DNA of 64,000 bases from JBMYYR01 sp965243605 (GTDB lineage Bacteria; Bacteroidota; Bacteroidia; Flavobacteriales; CAJXXR01): contig CBDEVQ010000099.1 in the NCBI GenBank assembly GCA_965243605.1, forward strand, positions 62,001 through 126,000, given 5' to 3'. The position numbers and the translations under genes are program-made. Positions 50,984-60,268 of this stretch are shown here, one piece after another (positions within the stretch are counted from its first letter, which is position 1; each line of letters opens with the position of its first letter). The notes under the pieces were generated by a model, which made no database searches, was not told the DNA's origin, and saw only the letters and a program-made list of their open reading frames with translations.

Positions 50984-51539
50984 AATATTGTCTATAGGAT
51001 TGTTGCTAGCAGGAGTATTATTATCATGTGATCAAGATTTTCAGCCTAAACCAAAAGGATATCATAGAATAATGACCCTAAAGAAGGAAATAGTTAATTT
51101 AGAAACGCCTTGTCCTTACACATTTGAATACCCTTCATATTTAAAAGTAGAATCAGTTAACGAAGAAAAATGTTGGTTAAATCTACATTCAGATTATTAT
51201 AACACAACATTACATTTAACATATAAAGCTATTGATAACGATTTAGAAGAATCGCTTATTAATTTTACGAGATTAACCTACGAACATTCTAAAAGAGCAG
51301 ATGGAATTGACGAAGTCTTATTCGAAAATCCAAAAGATAAAGTATACTCAATCTATTACCAACTTTATGGGCCTTCTGCATCATCATTACAGTTTATAGC
51401 AACGGATAGTTTTAATCATATTCTACGTGGTGCATTATATTTTAATAATATTCCTAATGTGGATTCTATTCGTCCAGTTCATGATGAATATAAAGTGGAC
51501 ATACAACGTATGATTGAAACTTTAAGATGGAAAGAATAG
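50973..51539 (+). CDS. gldD: Gliding motility lipoprotein GldD
   Basis: The 188-residue lipoprotein (signal ending GVLLSC, Cys about 19) has the GldD start DQDFQPKPKGYHRI and the conserved CPYTFEYPSYLKV, CWLNLHSDYYNTTLHLTYKAI and YGPSASSLQFIATDS segments. GldD is required for gliding and for type IX secretion in Flavobacterium johnsoniae. It begins 11 bases before the end of gldE and ends one base from the convergent mutY stop. Confidence 0.92.
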   Translation: MKSKILSIGLLLAGVLLSCDQDFQPKPKGYHRIMTLKKEIVNLETPCPYTFEYPSYLKVESVNEEKCWLNLHSDYYNTTLHLTYKAIDNDLEESLINFTRLTYEHSKRADGIDEVLFENPKDKVYSIYYQLYGPSASSLQFIATDSFNHILRGALYFNNIPNVDSIRPVHDEYKVDIQRMIETLRWKE

Positions 51540-51540
51540 T

Positions 51541-52578
51541 TTATTTAATTTCTTTATTTAGGAAATTAAATATGACTTGAGGAAATCCGACGGTATGAAC
51601 TTTATCATAAGGAATAAACAAGTTACCTTCTATAGGAATATTTTTGTGGATATACTGCTTATGAAAGTGTACTTCTAAGTTTTGATGCGAAAGCACATGT
51701 TTTGTTATATAAACATCATTTTCAATATCAGATACCTTTAAGTATGAAAGTGATTCGTAATTAATTGATGCATTAGATACAGATTCAATTAATGGAAATT
51801 GGTGTAATCCAATCCAAATGTCTTTTTCACTTCTTTTATTAATCCAAAACCCTTCATCATTATACAGGAAGAAATAGTGTAATATCCTATTCTTTTTTGG
51901 TTTGTTTTTCTTCTTTTTAGGTAGTGTTAAGTGGTTGTTTTTGGAGTTTGAGATACATTGATTTTGAATCATACATTCATTGCATAATGGTGATTTCGGC
52001 TTGCAAACAAGAGCACCATACTCCATTATTGCTTGATTATAAATGATAGCAGATTTAACATCAATTTCATTCAATAAGTTTTCAGCTAATATTGAAAATT
52101 CCTTTTGACCTTGAGATGAGTTTATTTCAGTATGAATATCAAATATTCTGCTATATAACCTATAAACATTACCATCTACTAAAGGGTAGGGTTTGTTAAA
52201 TGCAAATGTCGATATAGCTGCTGCTGTATATTTACCTACACCTTTTAAGTCTAATATATCTGAATACTTACTTGGGAAAACACCATTGTAATTGTCTCTA
52301 ATGTATTGAGCGGTATAATGTAAATTTCTTGCTCTACTATAATATCCTAAACCTTGCCAATGCGATAAGATTTCATCTTCTGGAGCATTTGCTAAATCAA
52401 CTATCGAATTATATGTATTAATAAATTTTAGATAGTATTTCGTCCCTTGAATGACTTGAGTTTGCTGCATGATAATTTCTGATAACCAAATGTGGTAGGC
52501 TGATTGTGAGTGTCTCCAAGGTAAATCACGCTTGTTTTTTTGATACCAATTGATCAATTGATCCTGAATTTTGACCAT
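51541..52578 (-). CDS. mutY: A/G-specific adenine glycosylase
   Basis: MutY removes adenine opposite 8-oxoguanine. The 345-residue enzyme has WLSEIIMQQTQV with the catalytic Glu, the helix-hairpin-helix LKGVGKYTAAAISTFAF followed by DGNVYRLYSRIF (catalytic Asp), and the iron-sulfur loop C-x6-C-x2-C-x5-C in CKPKSPLCNECMIQNQC. The C-terminal 120 residues are the NUDIX-like 8-oxoG recognition domain. In many Flavobacteria mutY lies beside ssb-gldE-gldD and hup; here the gene set is the same, but mutY is convergent with gldD. Confidence 0.94.
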   Translation of the reverse strand: MVKIQDQLINWYQKNKRDLPWRHSQSAYHIWLSEIIMQQTQVIQGTKYYLKFINTYNSIVDLANAPEDEILSHWQGLGYYSRARNLHYTAQYIRDNYNGVFPSKYSDILDLKGVGKYTAAAISTFAFNKPYPLVDGNVYRLYSRIFDIHTEINSSQGQKEFSILAENLLNEIDVKSAIIYNQAIMEYGALVCKPKSPLCNECMIQNQCISNSKNNHLTLPKKKKNKPKKNRILHYFFLYNDEGFWINKRSEKDIWIGLHQFPLIESVSNASINYESLSYLKVSDIENDVYITKHVLSHQNLEVHFHKQYIHKNIPIEGNLFIPYDKVHTVGFPQVIFNFLNKEIK

Positions 52579-52627
52579 AAAATTAAATTAAAGAGGTTTT
52601 TATGCAAAAAAAATATAAAAATCTCAT

Positions 52628-52655
52628 TTGTAAAAATTTAATATTAGTATATTTG
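52628..52655 (+). promoter_or_regulatory. hup promoter, TTG-N17-TATATTTG
   Basis: TTG at 52628-52630 and TATATTTG at 52648-52655 with a 17-base spacer match the consensus exactly; the ATG is 45 bases downstream of the -7 box. Confidence 0.75.
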
Positions 52656-52700
52656 CCGTCCTTTAAGAAAAGAAAAACCCAATTATAAAAAACAAAAAAA

Positions 52701-52991
52701 ATGACGAAAGCAGATATCGTTGCAGAAATTGTGGAGAAAACAGGATTGGATAAGGCTGATGTCCAATTAACTGTTGAATCTTTTATGAAAGAAGTTAAAG
52801 ATTCTTTAGAAAACGGAAATAACGTTTATTTAAGAGGATTCGGAAGCTTTATCATTAAGAAAAGAGCGCAAAAAACAGGTAGAAATATTTCAAAGAATAC
52901 AACTATTGTTATTCCTGCTCACAATATTCCTGCTTTTAAACCTGCCAAAGTTTTCATGGAAGGTGTAAAAGAAAAAGTATTAGTAAAGTAA
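52701..52991 (+). CDS. HU/IHF-family DNA-binding protein
   Basis: This is a 96-residue nucleoid protein of the HU/IHF fold: TKADIVAEIVEKTGLDKADV, VYLRGFGSFIIKKRAQKTGRN with the DNA-intercalating beta arm (RNISKNTTIVIPAHNIPAFKPAK). The proline at the arm tip is AHNIP rather than the HU-type RNP, as common in Bacteroidota. It has a consensus promoter and is separated from the next small gene by 178 bases. Confidence 0.93.
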   Translation: MTKADIVAEIVEKTGLDKADVQLTVESFMKEVKDSLENGNNVYLRGFGSFIIKKRAQKTGRNISKNTTIVIPAHNIPAFKPAKVFMEGVKEKVLVK

Positions 52992-53034
52992 TTTAAACTT
53001 GTTTTAGATTTCTGATATTTTCTTATGTTTTTCT

Positions 53035-53065
53035 TTGTGTAAGTTGTTAAATATTACGACTTTTG
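53035..53065 (+). promoter_or_regulatory. Candidate promoter of the small ribosomal peptide and rng unit
   Basis: TTG at 53035-53037, 20 bases, then GACTTTTG (one mismatch to TAnnTTTG). It would start a transcript about 100 bases before the small gene. Confidence 0.35.
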
Positions 53066-53081
53066 CATCTACCAATTAAAA

Positions 53082-53097
53082 GCTACTATTTAGTAGC
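53082..53097 (+). promoter_or_regulatory. Leader hairpin before the 30-residue gene
   Basis: GCTACTA and TAGTAGC (53082-53088, 53091-53097) pair perfectly; there is no T-run after it, so it is a leader structure rather than a terminator. Confidence 0.35.
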
Positions 53098-53169
53098 GTG
53101 ATTGATAAAAGAAAGTACACAGTTAATTAACTGATTTCGAGATAAGTATAACCTTTAAAAAGTTTGACT

Positions 53170-53262
53170 ATGCCAAGCGGAAAAAAGAGAAAGCGTCATA
53201 AGATGGCTACGCACAAAAGAAAAAAGAGATTAAGAAAAAACAGACATAAGAAAAAGAAATAG
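53170..53262 (+). CDS. Very basic 30-residue ribosomal mini-protein (AURKAIP1/COX24, mS38-like)
   Basis: ATG 53170 opens a 30-codon frame ending TAG 53262. It encodes 12 Lys, 6 Arg and 3 His, beginning MPSGKKRKRHKMATHKRKKR and ending RHKKKK. This matches the Bacteroidota AURKAIP1/COX24-domain peptide, related to mitochondrial mS38 and to the actinobacterial small-subunit protein bS22, which lie on the small ribosomal subunit. It sits between hup and rng, 72 bases before the rng ATG, suggesting co-transcription with rng. Because of its size it is easily missed by gene finders. The family call is from memory of the conserved start and K/R pattern. Confidence 0.85.
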   Translation: MPSGKKRKRHKMATHKRKKRLRKNRHKKKK

Positions 53263-53274
53263 TTTTTTTTTTGT

Positions 53275-53300
53275 AACAGGAGTTTAATTAAACTCCTGTT
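53275..53300 (+). promoter_or_regulatory. Perfect 26-base palindrome in the rng leader
   Basis: AACAGGAGTTTAA and its complement pair with no spacer, 34 bases before the rng ATG and after a long T-run. It is followed by GTTGTTTAAT, so it is a poor terminator; it could be an RNA structure or a partial attenuator. Confidence 0.5.
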
Positions 53301-53334
53301 GTTGTTTAATTAATAATCTCAAAATCTAAATTCG

Positions 53335-54888
53335 ATGAGTACAGAATTAGTTATTAAATCGACTCCCGAAGATTTAGATATTGCCTTATTAAAAGAAGGT
53401 AGACTTGTTGAACTTCATAAAGAAACTGAAGAAAACAGCTTTGCCGTTGGAGATATTTACCTTGGAAAAGTTAAAAGAATTATTCCAGGGTTAAATGCCG
53501 CCTTTGTAGATGTTGGCTATGAAAAAGACGCCTTTCTACACTATCATGATTTAGGTCCTCAAGTTAAAAGTCTTAACAAATTTGTTAAGCGAACTATGAT
53601 TGGAAATCAAGCTCGATGGATGCTTTCCGAATTTAATGGAGAGAGTGACATTGAAAAAGATGGGAAAATTTCTGATGTTATAGAAATTGGACAAACCTTA
53701 GCAGTTCAAGTAACCAAAGAACCTATTTCAACAAAAGGACCGCGTATTAGTGCTGAAATATCTATCGCTGGTAGATATTTGGTGTTATTACCGTTTTCAG
53801 ATCGTATATCAATTTCTCAAAGATTAAAAGATAATGACGAACGAAAACGTTTAAAACGGTTGATTCAAAGTATTAAACCTAAAGGTTTTGGTGTAATCAT
53901 TAGAACTGTAGCTCAAGATAAAAAAGTTGCAGATTTAGATGCTGATTTAACACAACTTGTTGAAAAATGGAGAGCATTTTACAAAAAGTTAAAAGTATCT
54001 AAAGCACCTTGCCAAGTATTAGGGGAAATGGGTCGAGCAACAGCTATTTTGAGAGATATCTTAAATGATAGTTTTCAAAATATTCATGTTGATGACGAAA
54101 AACTATTCGAAGAAGTCAAAACGTATTTAGGAACTATAGATCCTGCAAAACAAAGTCTTGTTAAATATGTTGATGATTCGGCTGGAATCTTTGAGAAATT
54201 CGGAATTGAGAGACAAATAAAGTCATCTTTTGGACGAACGGTTTCTATGAAAAAGGGTGCCTACCTGGTTATAGATCATACCGAAGCCATGCACGTTATT
54301 GATGTGAATAGTGGTAATCGTTCTGATAAAAATGGATCTCAAGAAGAAAATGCATTAAAAGTTAATCTTTTAGCTGCAGAAGAAATTGCAAGACAATTGC
54401 GATTACGTGATATGGGAGGTATTATCGTGGTAGATTTTATAGATCTAAATGACCACGAGAATCGAAAAAAATTACATGAAGGCCTTAAGGAATTCATGAA
54501 AGAAGATAGGGCAAAACATAAAATCTTACCACCAAGTCGATTTGGTCTTATAGAAATTACAAGACAACGTGTAAGACCCGAAATTAATATTAAAACGGCT
54601 GAAGCTTGTCCAACATGTAGTGGAACAGGGAAGATTCAAGCAAGTATATTAATTGAGGATGAAATAATAGAAAAGTTAGTAGGTCTGTGGGAAGATCAAA
54701 GTAAGAATGAAATTACTTTAGTTACACACCCCTTTATGGCAGCCTATTTTACAAAAGGTGGACTTTTCTCAGAACGTTGGAAATTAATGTTTAAGCACAA
54801 AAAAAGATTGAAAATCAAATCTAATTCAGCTTATCATTTTTTACAATATTCATTTTTTGATAATCACGAGAATGAATTAGATGCATAA
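53335..54888 (+). CDS. rng: Ribonuclease E/G family protein
   Basis: The 517-residue endoribonuclease has an interrupted S1 domain at about 35-130 (GDIYLGKVKRIIPGLNAAFVDVG, DAFLHYHDLG), the 5'-sensor and DNase I-like catalytic regions with MHVIDVNSGNR (about 320) and IIVVDFIDLND (about 360), and the zinc-link CPTCSGTGK (about 423), which dimerises the enzyme. The length is that of RNase G rather than of RNase E, as it lacks the degradosome scaffold. It should process rRNA and mRNA. The upstream small ribosomal-peptide gene and hairpin leader probably belong to the same transcript. Confidence 0.95.
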   Translation: MSTELVIKSTPEDLDIALLKEGRLVELHKETEENSFAVGDIYLGKVKRIIPGLNAAFVDVGYEKDAFLHYHDLGPQVKSLNKFVKRTMIGNQARWMLSEFNGESDIEKDGKISDVIEIGQTLAVQVTKEPISTKGPRISAEISIAGRYLVLLPFSDRISISQRLKDNDERKRLKRLIQSIKPKGFGVIIRTVAQDKKVADLDADLTQLVEKWRAFYKKLKVSKAPCQVLGEMGRATAILRDILNDSFQNIHVDDEKLFEEVKTYLGTIDPAKQSLVKYVDDSAGIFEKFGIERQIKSSFGRTVSMKKGAYLVIDHTEAMHVIDVNSGNRSDKNGSQEENALKVNLLAAEEIARQLRLRDMGGIIVVDFIDLNDHENRKKLHEGLKEFMKEDRAKHKILPPSRFGLIEITRQRVRPEINIKTAEACPTCSGTGKIQASILIEDEIIEKLVGLWEDQSKNEITLVTHPFMAAYFTKGGLFSERWKLMFKHKKRLKIKSNSAYHFLQYSFFDNHENELDA

Positions 54889-54908
54889 TTTGCATCAGTA
54901 GTTTTAAT

Positions 54909-54944
54909 AAAAAAGGTTGTTTGAAATTTCAAACAACCTTTTTT
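54909..54944. terminator. Loop-less palindromic bidirectional terminator
   Basis: AAAAAAGGTTGTTTGAAA and its exact complement form a 36-base perfect palindrome with A6/T6 ends between rng and the convergent tamL. Confidence 0.9.
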
Positions 54945-54963
54945 GTTTTTATGAAGTATTGGC

Positions 54964-57216
54964 TTAGAAGGGGTATCCAATACCTATTCCTAGTTTTACT
55001 TCTCTTAATTTTAAATGATTTAAACGCCAACGGTGTGCTATAGGTGATGAAATGAACTCTTGAACACCAGGCGTATTTTCTACATAATTTGGGTTTTTGA
55101 ATCCTATAGAAGGATCATACATAGCATGAGATAAGTCTATTCTAAATAATAAGAAGTCCATATCATACCTAAATCCAAAACCAATACTTGAAGCAATTTC
55201 TTTAGAAAATGTATCAAATTTAAACTGAGCTCCAGGTTTTAATATATTACCCTCTGAATCTTTATTCTGTTTTAATTCCCAGATATTACCAGCATCAACA
55301 AATAAGGCAGCTTTAAATGCTTTAGAAATTGTAAATCTATATTCTAAAGAAGCACCTAATTTTAAATCTGCTGTGTAAAAGTCTGTTTGACTTGTTCCTG
55401 GGTAAGATCCTGGACCAATACTATATGAGTTAAATCCTCTAATATCATTACTTCCTCCAACAAAATATTGTTTTTGGAATGGCATGGCCGTTGAATTCCC
55501 ATACGGTATTCCTATTCCAAACAAAAATCGTCCAGCAATCTGATGATTATTGTCAAAAACGAAATAATGTCTAAAGTCAAAATCTATTTTTGCAAACTGG
55601 GTGTATATATTTTTATAAAGGATATTAAATCCTTCTTCATTTTTAGATATCAGATTTGTAGTTTCAGCGATAGCATTTAGTATGTTTCCACTAAATTCTA
55701 TTTTACCTCTTATTACATTATGATCTTTAATCTTTTTTGGATCTTGATCTGAATACTCAAAAGCGTAGTTTGTAGAAGTAATTAAAAAGTTAGAATACAA
55801 TTGCTGGATATTAGTACCTGATTGACCTGATAAATCAGAGTTCTCATCTATGTAAACAGAACTAATTTCTGTAAGATTAAGCAAATGTTTAGTTCTATCT
55901 TCCTCCCATTGATAACCGGACTTGAAATTTATTATGGTTCTTCCAAGACTTGGACGATCTAGTCTATTGTATCCAAACGTGAAAACTGTATTTACACGTT
56001 TAGATGGATCTAATAACAGATCAAGATTTACTGGTGATAGTATTTTAGGAAAAGATAGGCTAATATCACCTCCATAAGTAAAAGAGTTAAATAGAGGACT
56101 TTTGTCTTCTTCTGCACCTTGGTGTTCTGCAATTCCATTAATTTTTATTCGTAAGGCTTCGGCCCCCTTAAATAAGTTTCTATCTTCATATATAAAGTTA
56201 CCTGATAAACCATAATTTCCTGTTGTATGAATACCTTCTATACTATAAGTATTGGCAATTTTTTTACGCTTATACATTTCAATACGACAGTCCAAAGTGT
56301 GATTTGTATTTTCGTCAAGTGTAATACGTATACGTTCGAATACATTTAGGTTATTTAATTTAGAGAATGTATTGTCAACTACAGACCTTTTATAACTATC
56401 TCCTTTAGAAAATAATAAACAAGATTCAATTGTTTTATTATTAATAGGAAAATTGTTTCTAGGAGTGATTAAAGTAATATTATTAAATGTAATAGTATCA
56501 ATTGGTAATTGGTTAACCAAATCATCATTACTCAATAATGTTATAGTAATATCATTGAAATGGTATGGAAGAAGTCTATTGTTGGATATTGTATCAAGAA
56601 AGTATTCCAAGCCAATTGTATTTTCCTTATTAATAGTATCAGCGTAAAATCCTAAATCTGCTTTATTAATGGAATAGTATCCATTTTCTATAAGTGTATT
56701 GTAGTTATGGTTGCGTTCTTTTTCAAGTGTCCAATAATCATAGTTGTCTCCTATCTTAGGACTTTTATCATTAATGTTATCTAAAATTATTTTTTTGATT
56801 GTTAGATTATTGATTTGATCATATGATATTGAATCAATTTGATATGGCTTATCCGTGGTGATGTAATAATTAACTTTTGTTTTTTTTCGTTTTGTTTTAT
56901 ACTCGGAGTAAACGGTGTTGTTAAAATATGATTTGTTATTAAAGTATAAGTGAAGTTGTTTCTCACTTTGTTTTAACTTTCTTAGGGAAAATAAAATCTC
57001 AGAATGTTTTAATCCAAAATATGATGATTTGGTTTGTTGTTTAAGGTAAGTGTATAAGATTTCATTATTTGTTTTTTTTCCATTAACATAAATCTTATTC
57101 TCAATCAAGAATGATTGTCCATCCTCTAGATTTTTGGTAACCCCACATGAGATTAAATTAAAAAGTAATATAATAAGGATAAAGCCCTTAATAAATAGTG
57201 TCGATTTTAGCTGCAT
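54964..57216 (-). CDS. tamL: BamA/TamA-family outer-membrane lipoprotein (TamL)
   Basis: The 750-residue protein has a lipoprotein signal ending LFNLISC (Cys about 24), POTRA-like segments in the N-terminal half (IYVNGKKTNNEILYTYLKQQT, LLPYHFNDITITLLSNDD) and a C-terminal Omp85 barrel with the family motifs PKQYFVGGSNDIRGFNSYSIGPG-like sequence near 585 and FVDAGNIWELK near 640, ending IGIGYPF. A lipidated Omp85 of this size is TamL, the Bacteroidota-type partner of TamB. Only ATG 57216 is sensible as a start; the longer frame would swallow the promoter. It is divergent from trmH, with 29 bases between the starts. Confidence 0.88.
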   Translation of the reverse strand: MQLKSTLFIKGFILIILLFNLISCGVTKNLEDGQSFLIENKIYVNGKKTNNEILYTYLKQQTKSSYFGLKHSEILFSLRKLKQSEKQLHLYFNNKSYFNNTVYSEYKTKRKKTKVNYYITTDKPYQIDSISYDQINNLTIKKIILDNINDKSPKIGDNYDYWTLEKERNHNYNTLIENGYYSINKADLGFYADTINKENTIGLEYFLDTISNNRLLPYHFNDITITLLSNDDLVNQLPIDTITFNNITLITPRNNFPINNKTIESCLLFSKGDSYKRSVVDNTFSKLNNLNVFERIRITLDENTNHTLDCRIEMYKRKKIANTYSIEGIHTTGNYGLSGNFIYEDRNLFKGAEALRIKINGIAEHQGAEEDKSPLFNSFTYGGDISLSFPKILSPVNLDLLLDPSKRVNTVFTFGYNRLDRPSLGRTIINFKSGYQWEEDRTKHLLNLTEISSVYIDENSDLSGQSGTNIQQLYSNFLITSTNYAFEYSDQDPKKIKDHNVIRGKIEFSGNILNAIAETTNLISKNEEGFNILYKNIYTQFAKIDFDFRHYFVFDNNHQIAGRFLFGIGIPYGNSTAMPFQKQYFVGGSNDIRGFNSYSIGPGSYPGTSQTDFYTADLKLGASLEYRFTISKAFKAALFVDAGNIWELKQNKDSEGNILKPGAQFKFDTFSKEIASSIGFGFRYDMDFLLFRIDLSHAMYDPSIGFKNPNYVENTPGVQEFISSPIAHRWRLNHLKLREVKLGIGIGYPF

Positions 57217-57245
57217 TATATATTTTTGTTGAAAATATGCAAAAT

Positions 57246-57989
57246 ATGTTAAGCAAAAATAAGCAAAAGTATCTTCTTTCATTGCAAAGAAAGAAGATAA
57301 GACAAAAGGAAGGTGTGTTTATTGCAGAGGGGCGTAAGACCATAGAAGCAATTATTTCTTCAAAATTAGAGGTTGTAGAGATATTTTGTTTAGACTTAAA
57401 TGCAGATTATTTAAAAAAATATGAGGGTTCAAAAGTCGTAATCGATTCTGATGAACTTAAATCTATTACTTCATATACGAATCCAGATGATGGAATTGCT
57501 ATTGTTAGAATTCCGAGAAATAATTATAATCCAGAGAATTTACTTCAAGGCGTTTCAATCTTCTTAGATCAAGTTAATGACCCTGGAAATATGGGAACCA
57601 TAATAAGATTAGCTGATTGGTTTGGTATTGATTATATTTTATATAATAAAGGAACTGTAGATCCTTATTTAAGTAAATGTGTACAATCTTCAATGGGGGC
57701 TATTGCTAATGTATGTTGTATAGAAGTTGAGAATTCGGTTCTTGAAGAATTGAACTCCATCCACAAGCTACCAGTGATTGGAACTAAGATGGATGGAGAA
57801 AATATATATTCTCAAGATTTGCCTAATAAGGCCATAATAATTATGGGTAATGAAGCAAATGGTATTTCGGATGAAGTTTTAAAAATGTCTTCTGAGTTTA
57901 TCTCAATACCAAAAGGAGAAAACAGTATTTCTGAATCATTAAATGTTGCGATGTCATGTGGAATAATACTATCTCATTTTAAGAAATAA
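57246..57989 (+). CDS. TrmH-family (SpoU) RNA methyltransferase
   Basis: The SPOUT-fold methyltransferase of about 247 residues has the N-terminal SpoU substrate-binding domain (LSKNKQKYLLSLQRKKIRQ, GVFIAEGRKTIEA) and the three trefoil-knot motifs VNDPGNMGTIIRLADWFGID, IIIMGNEANGISDEVL and IPKGENSISESLNVAMSCGI. It methylates the 2'-O of a ribose in rRNA or tRNA; the target nucleotide is unknown. A -7 box (TATTTTTG, 57221-57228) precedes ATG 57246; ATG 57237 is possible. The pairing with divergent tamL is conserved in Flavobacteria. Confidence 0.93.
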   Translation: MLSKNKQKYLLSLQRKKIRQKEGVFIAEGRKTIEAIISSKLEVVEIFCLDLNADYLKKYEGSKVVIDSDELKSITSYTNPDDGIAIVRIPRNNYNPENLLQGVSIFLDQVNDPGNMGTIIRLADWFGIDYILYNKGTVDPYLSKCVQSSMGAIANVCCIEVENSVLEELNSIHKLPVIGTKMDGENIYSQDLPNKAIIIMGNEANGISDEVLKMSSEFISIPKGENSISESLNVAMSCGIILSHFKK

Positions 57990-57995
57990 GGTGTA

Positions 57996-60137
57996 CTATT
58001 CTTTAATAAACTTTAATGTTTCCTGTGTATGATTATTTGTTAACCTAAGGAAATAGTATCCATTTTGCAATGCATTAATATTGATATCCGATAAGAATTT
58101 ACTTTGTTGAATAATAGCTCCATGACTACTAATAATGGAGTAATTCGACCACTGGATTTCTGAGTCTATATGTAAATTGTTTTTTGCTGGATTTGGATAT
58201 ATTGACGTATGTTGTTTTGTGTATTCAGGTGTAGAAACCCATAATTCATTAATTCCGTGAAAATATTCAACGCCTCCTCTAATATTACCTGTTAACATAT
58301 CTAAATAGCCATCATAATTAAAATCATATAATACAGGGCTTATATGTCGAACTTGCTCAAGGTTATTTACATTACTATCTGCAATTAGAAAAGCACCCGT
58401 AAGATTTCCATCAATATTTTCAATTCGGTTTAATCCTGATGCAGAAGAACCTGCATAAATTACAGTATTTCCATCTTCTTCAATTATATCAAAATCTAGA
58501 AAACCTTGTGCTGTAGAAGTTTTAATCTCTATTTCCCCTAAAAATGATGAGATATGTGAGAATACAGGTGAAGTTGAACTTCCTGTATTTCTATAGTATG
58601 TTATTCTACCTTTTCGGTTCCCAGCTAATAGATCTATTAAACCATCGTTATCTATATCATATAATACAGGTGTTGCATTGTATCCAACATCAAGTCCATT
58701 TAAAAGGGTAGTGTTAATTGTGAAATTCCACGGGTTAGAGGTATTCGAATTATTCTTAAAGTAAGAGAAAGTACCATCATTTTTACCAACAATCATATCT
58801 TCTAATCCATCTCCATCAAGATCGGCAAAACTAGGGCATAAGTTAACACCTAAATTAAAAGCATTAATACCAGCAAAATTTTCAGTTATAAGAGAAAATT
58901 TAGGTTGTAATTGGCTTCCAATGTTTTTATAAAGACTTATTGTAGAAGTTAATCCAGACGCACTAAGAGTTTGTCCACCGCTTACAATAATATCCATGTT
59001 GTTATCTTGATTATAATCAAATAATCTAACTTTTGAATATCGACCTTGATCGATCATTTGATCTTGGATTGCATTTGTTTTAATGAATTCAAAATTTGGA
59101 AGAGCATTGCTTCCTATGTTTTTATAATACCAAACACTCTCTTTGGTATTAGAAGCATTACCTGTAGCAGGAGACACTAACATATCTTTTTTTCCATCCT
59201 TATTAAAATCTATAAAAAATACAGCCGGAAAAAACGTAATGTCAATCGGGTGAGTAGTTGGAAAGTTCTGATTCATATTTGACATATGATCTGTTCCGTC
59301 TATAGGTGTGTTTGTTAGCTGAATAACATTGTTATAGCTAACATCACCGATAAATATTTCCATATCGTTATCATTATCTAAATCATAGGCAGCTAATGTT
59401 GCTCCAGCATGTAAAGGAGAAGCCATTCTAGTATGTTGCATTTGTGTAATGCAAGTTGGATCATTTAATAAAATGCTGTTTGTTAGGTCATTTTCACTAA
59501 AATTACCCCAACATTTATCAGTTACTTTAAAGCTATATTCTCCAGGTGTTGTACTTACATTTTCATTAAACTCGAGTCTTTTACCGTCAACTTCAAAAGT
59601 AACGATATCAATATCACCATCAAAATCCATATCTTGAATAATTGGAATATCAACATTGCTTGCATATAATGGGATAGGAGCAGAACCACGTTTCGATATT
59701 AGTGTTTCTACAAACTCAAAAGAAGGATTATTAAGAGTAGATGTGTTTTTATAGTAATACATACTACCACTAGATGACGTTATAAGATCATCTTTACCAT
59801 CTGAATTAAGATCTCTAAATAATCCCCAATGTATTGATTTTGGAAAAATTGTATTATAACTTGGAATATAATCGTAACCGTATTCTCCGTAGTGAACATT
59901 CGGATTATGAACAAATGGAATATACAATTTAGCATCACTATCATAAGCAACTAAGTCCGTAACGCCGTCTAAATTAATATCCATTTCGCTAAATTGAGGA
60001 GTGTTTAAACCTCCAACCCAAGGCATTGTGAGTAGAATACCGTTAGAGATAACAGGGACACTGTTACCCTGAATGAAAAATTGTTGTGCCTGAAGTGTTG
60101 AAAAAGAAAAAGAAAATAATAAAAATATAAATCGCAT
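57996..60137 (-). CDS. FG-GAP/VCBS repeat protein with T9SS sorting domain
   Basis: The 713-residue exported protein (signal ending TLQAQ) consists of about six to eight FG-GAP/VCBS-type beta-propeller repeats with Asp-rich calcium-like motifs (SEMDINLDGVTDLVAYD, DMDFDGDIDIVTFE, FIDFNKDGKKDMLVSP, FADLDGDGLEDMIVGKNDG, LYDIDNDGLIDLLAGNRKG, LYDFNYDGYLDMLTGNIRG). It ends with a type A T9SS C-terminal domain (TSIYPNPAKNNLHID, ININALQNGYYFLRLT). It should be exported by Sec, then across the outer membrane by the type IX system. Function is likely adhesive or extracellular; no enzymatic domain is seen. Confidence 0.9.
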   Translation of the reverse strand: MRFIFLLFSFSFSTLQAQQFFIQGNSVPVISNGILLTMPWVGGLNTPQFSEMDINLDGVTDLVAYDSDAKLYIPFVHNPNVHYGEYGYDYIPSYNTIFPKSIHWGLFRDLNSDGKDDLITSSSGSMYYYKNTSTLNNPSFEFVETLISKRGSAPIPLYASNVDIPIIQDMDFDGDIDIVTFEVDGKRLEFNENVSTTPGEYSFKVTDKCWGNFSENDLTNSILLNDPTCITQMQHTRMASPLHAGATLAAYDLDNDNDMEIFIGDVSYNNVIQLTNTPIDGTDHMSNMNQNFPTTHPIDITFFPAVFFIDFNKDGKKDMLVSPATGNASNTKESVWYYKNIGSNALPNFEFIKTNAIQDQMIDQGRYSKVRLFDYNQDNNMDIIVSGGQTLSASGLTSTISLYKNIGSQLQPKFSLITENFAGINAFNLGVNLCPSFADLDGDGLEDMIVGKNDGTFSYFKNNSNTSNPWNFTINTTLLNGLDVGYNATPVLYDIDNDGLIDLLAGNRKGRITYYRNTGSSTSPVFSHISSFLGEIEIKTSTAQGFLDFDIIEEDGNTVIYAGSSASGLNRIENIDGNLTGAFLIADSNVNNLEQVRHISPVLYDFNYDGYLDMLTGNIRGGVEYFHGINELWVSTPEYTKQHTSIYPNPAKNNLHIDSEIQWSNYSIISSHGAIIQQSKFLSDININALQNGYYFLRLTNNHTQETLKFIKE

Positions 60138-60205
60138 AATTTAGATATTGGTTTCGATTAATAACAAAAATAACAAAAAAATATTAGGAGTGTATATGAA
60201 TTCTC

Positions 60206-60235
60206 TTGAGTATCTCGTATTAAATTATATATTTG
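60206..60235 (+). promoter_or_regulatory. secDF promoter, TTG-N19-TATATTTG
   Basis: TTG 60206-60208 and TATATTTG 60228-60235 with a 19-base spacer. The first in-frame TTG of the longer reading frame (60233) lies inside the -7 box and cannot be the translational start. Confidence 0.75.
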
Positions 60236-60268
60236 CACGTTCAGATTCTTGTTATAAATTTTCAAACA

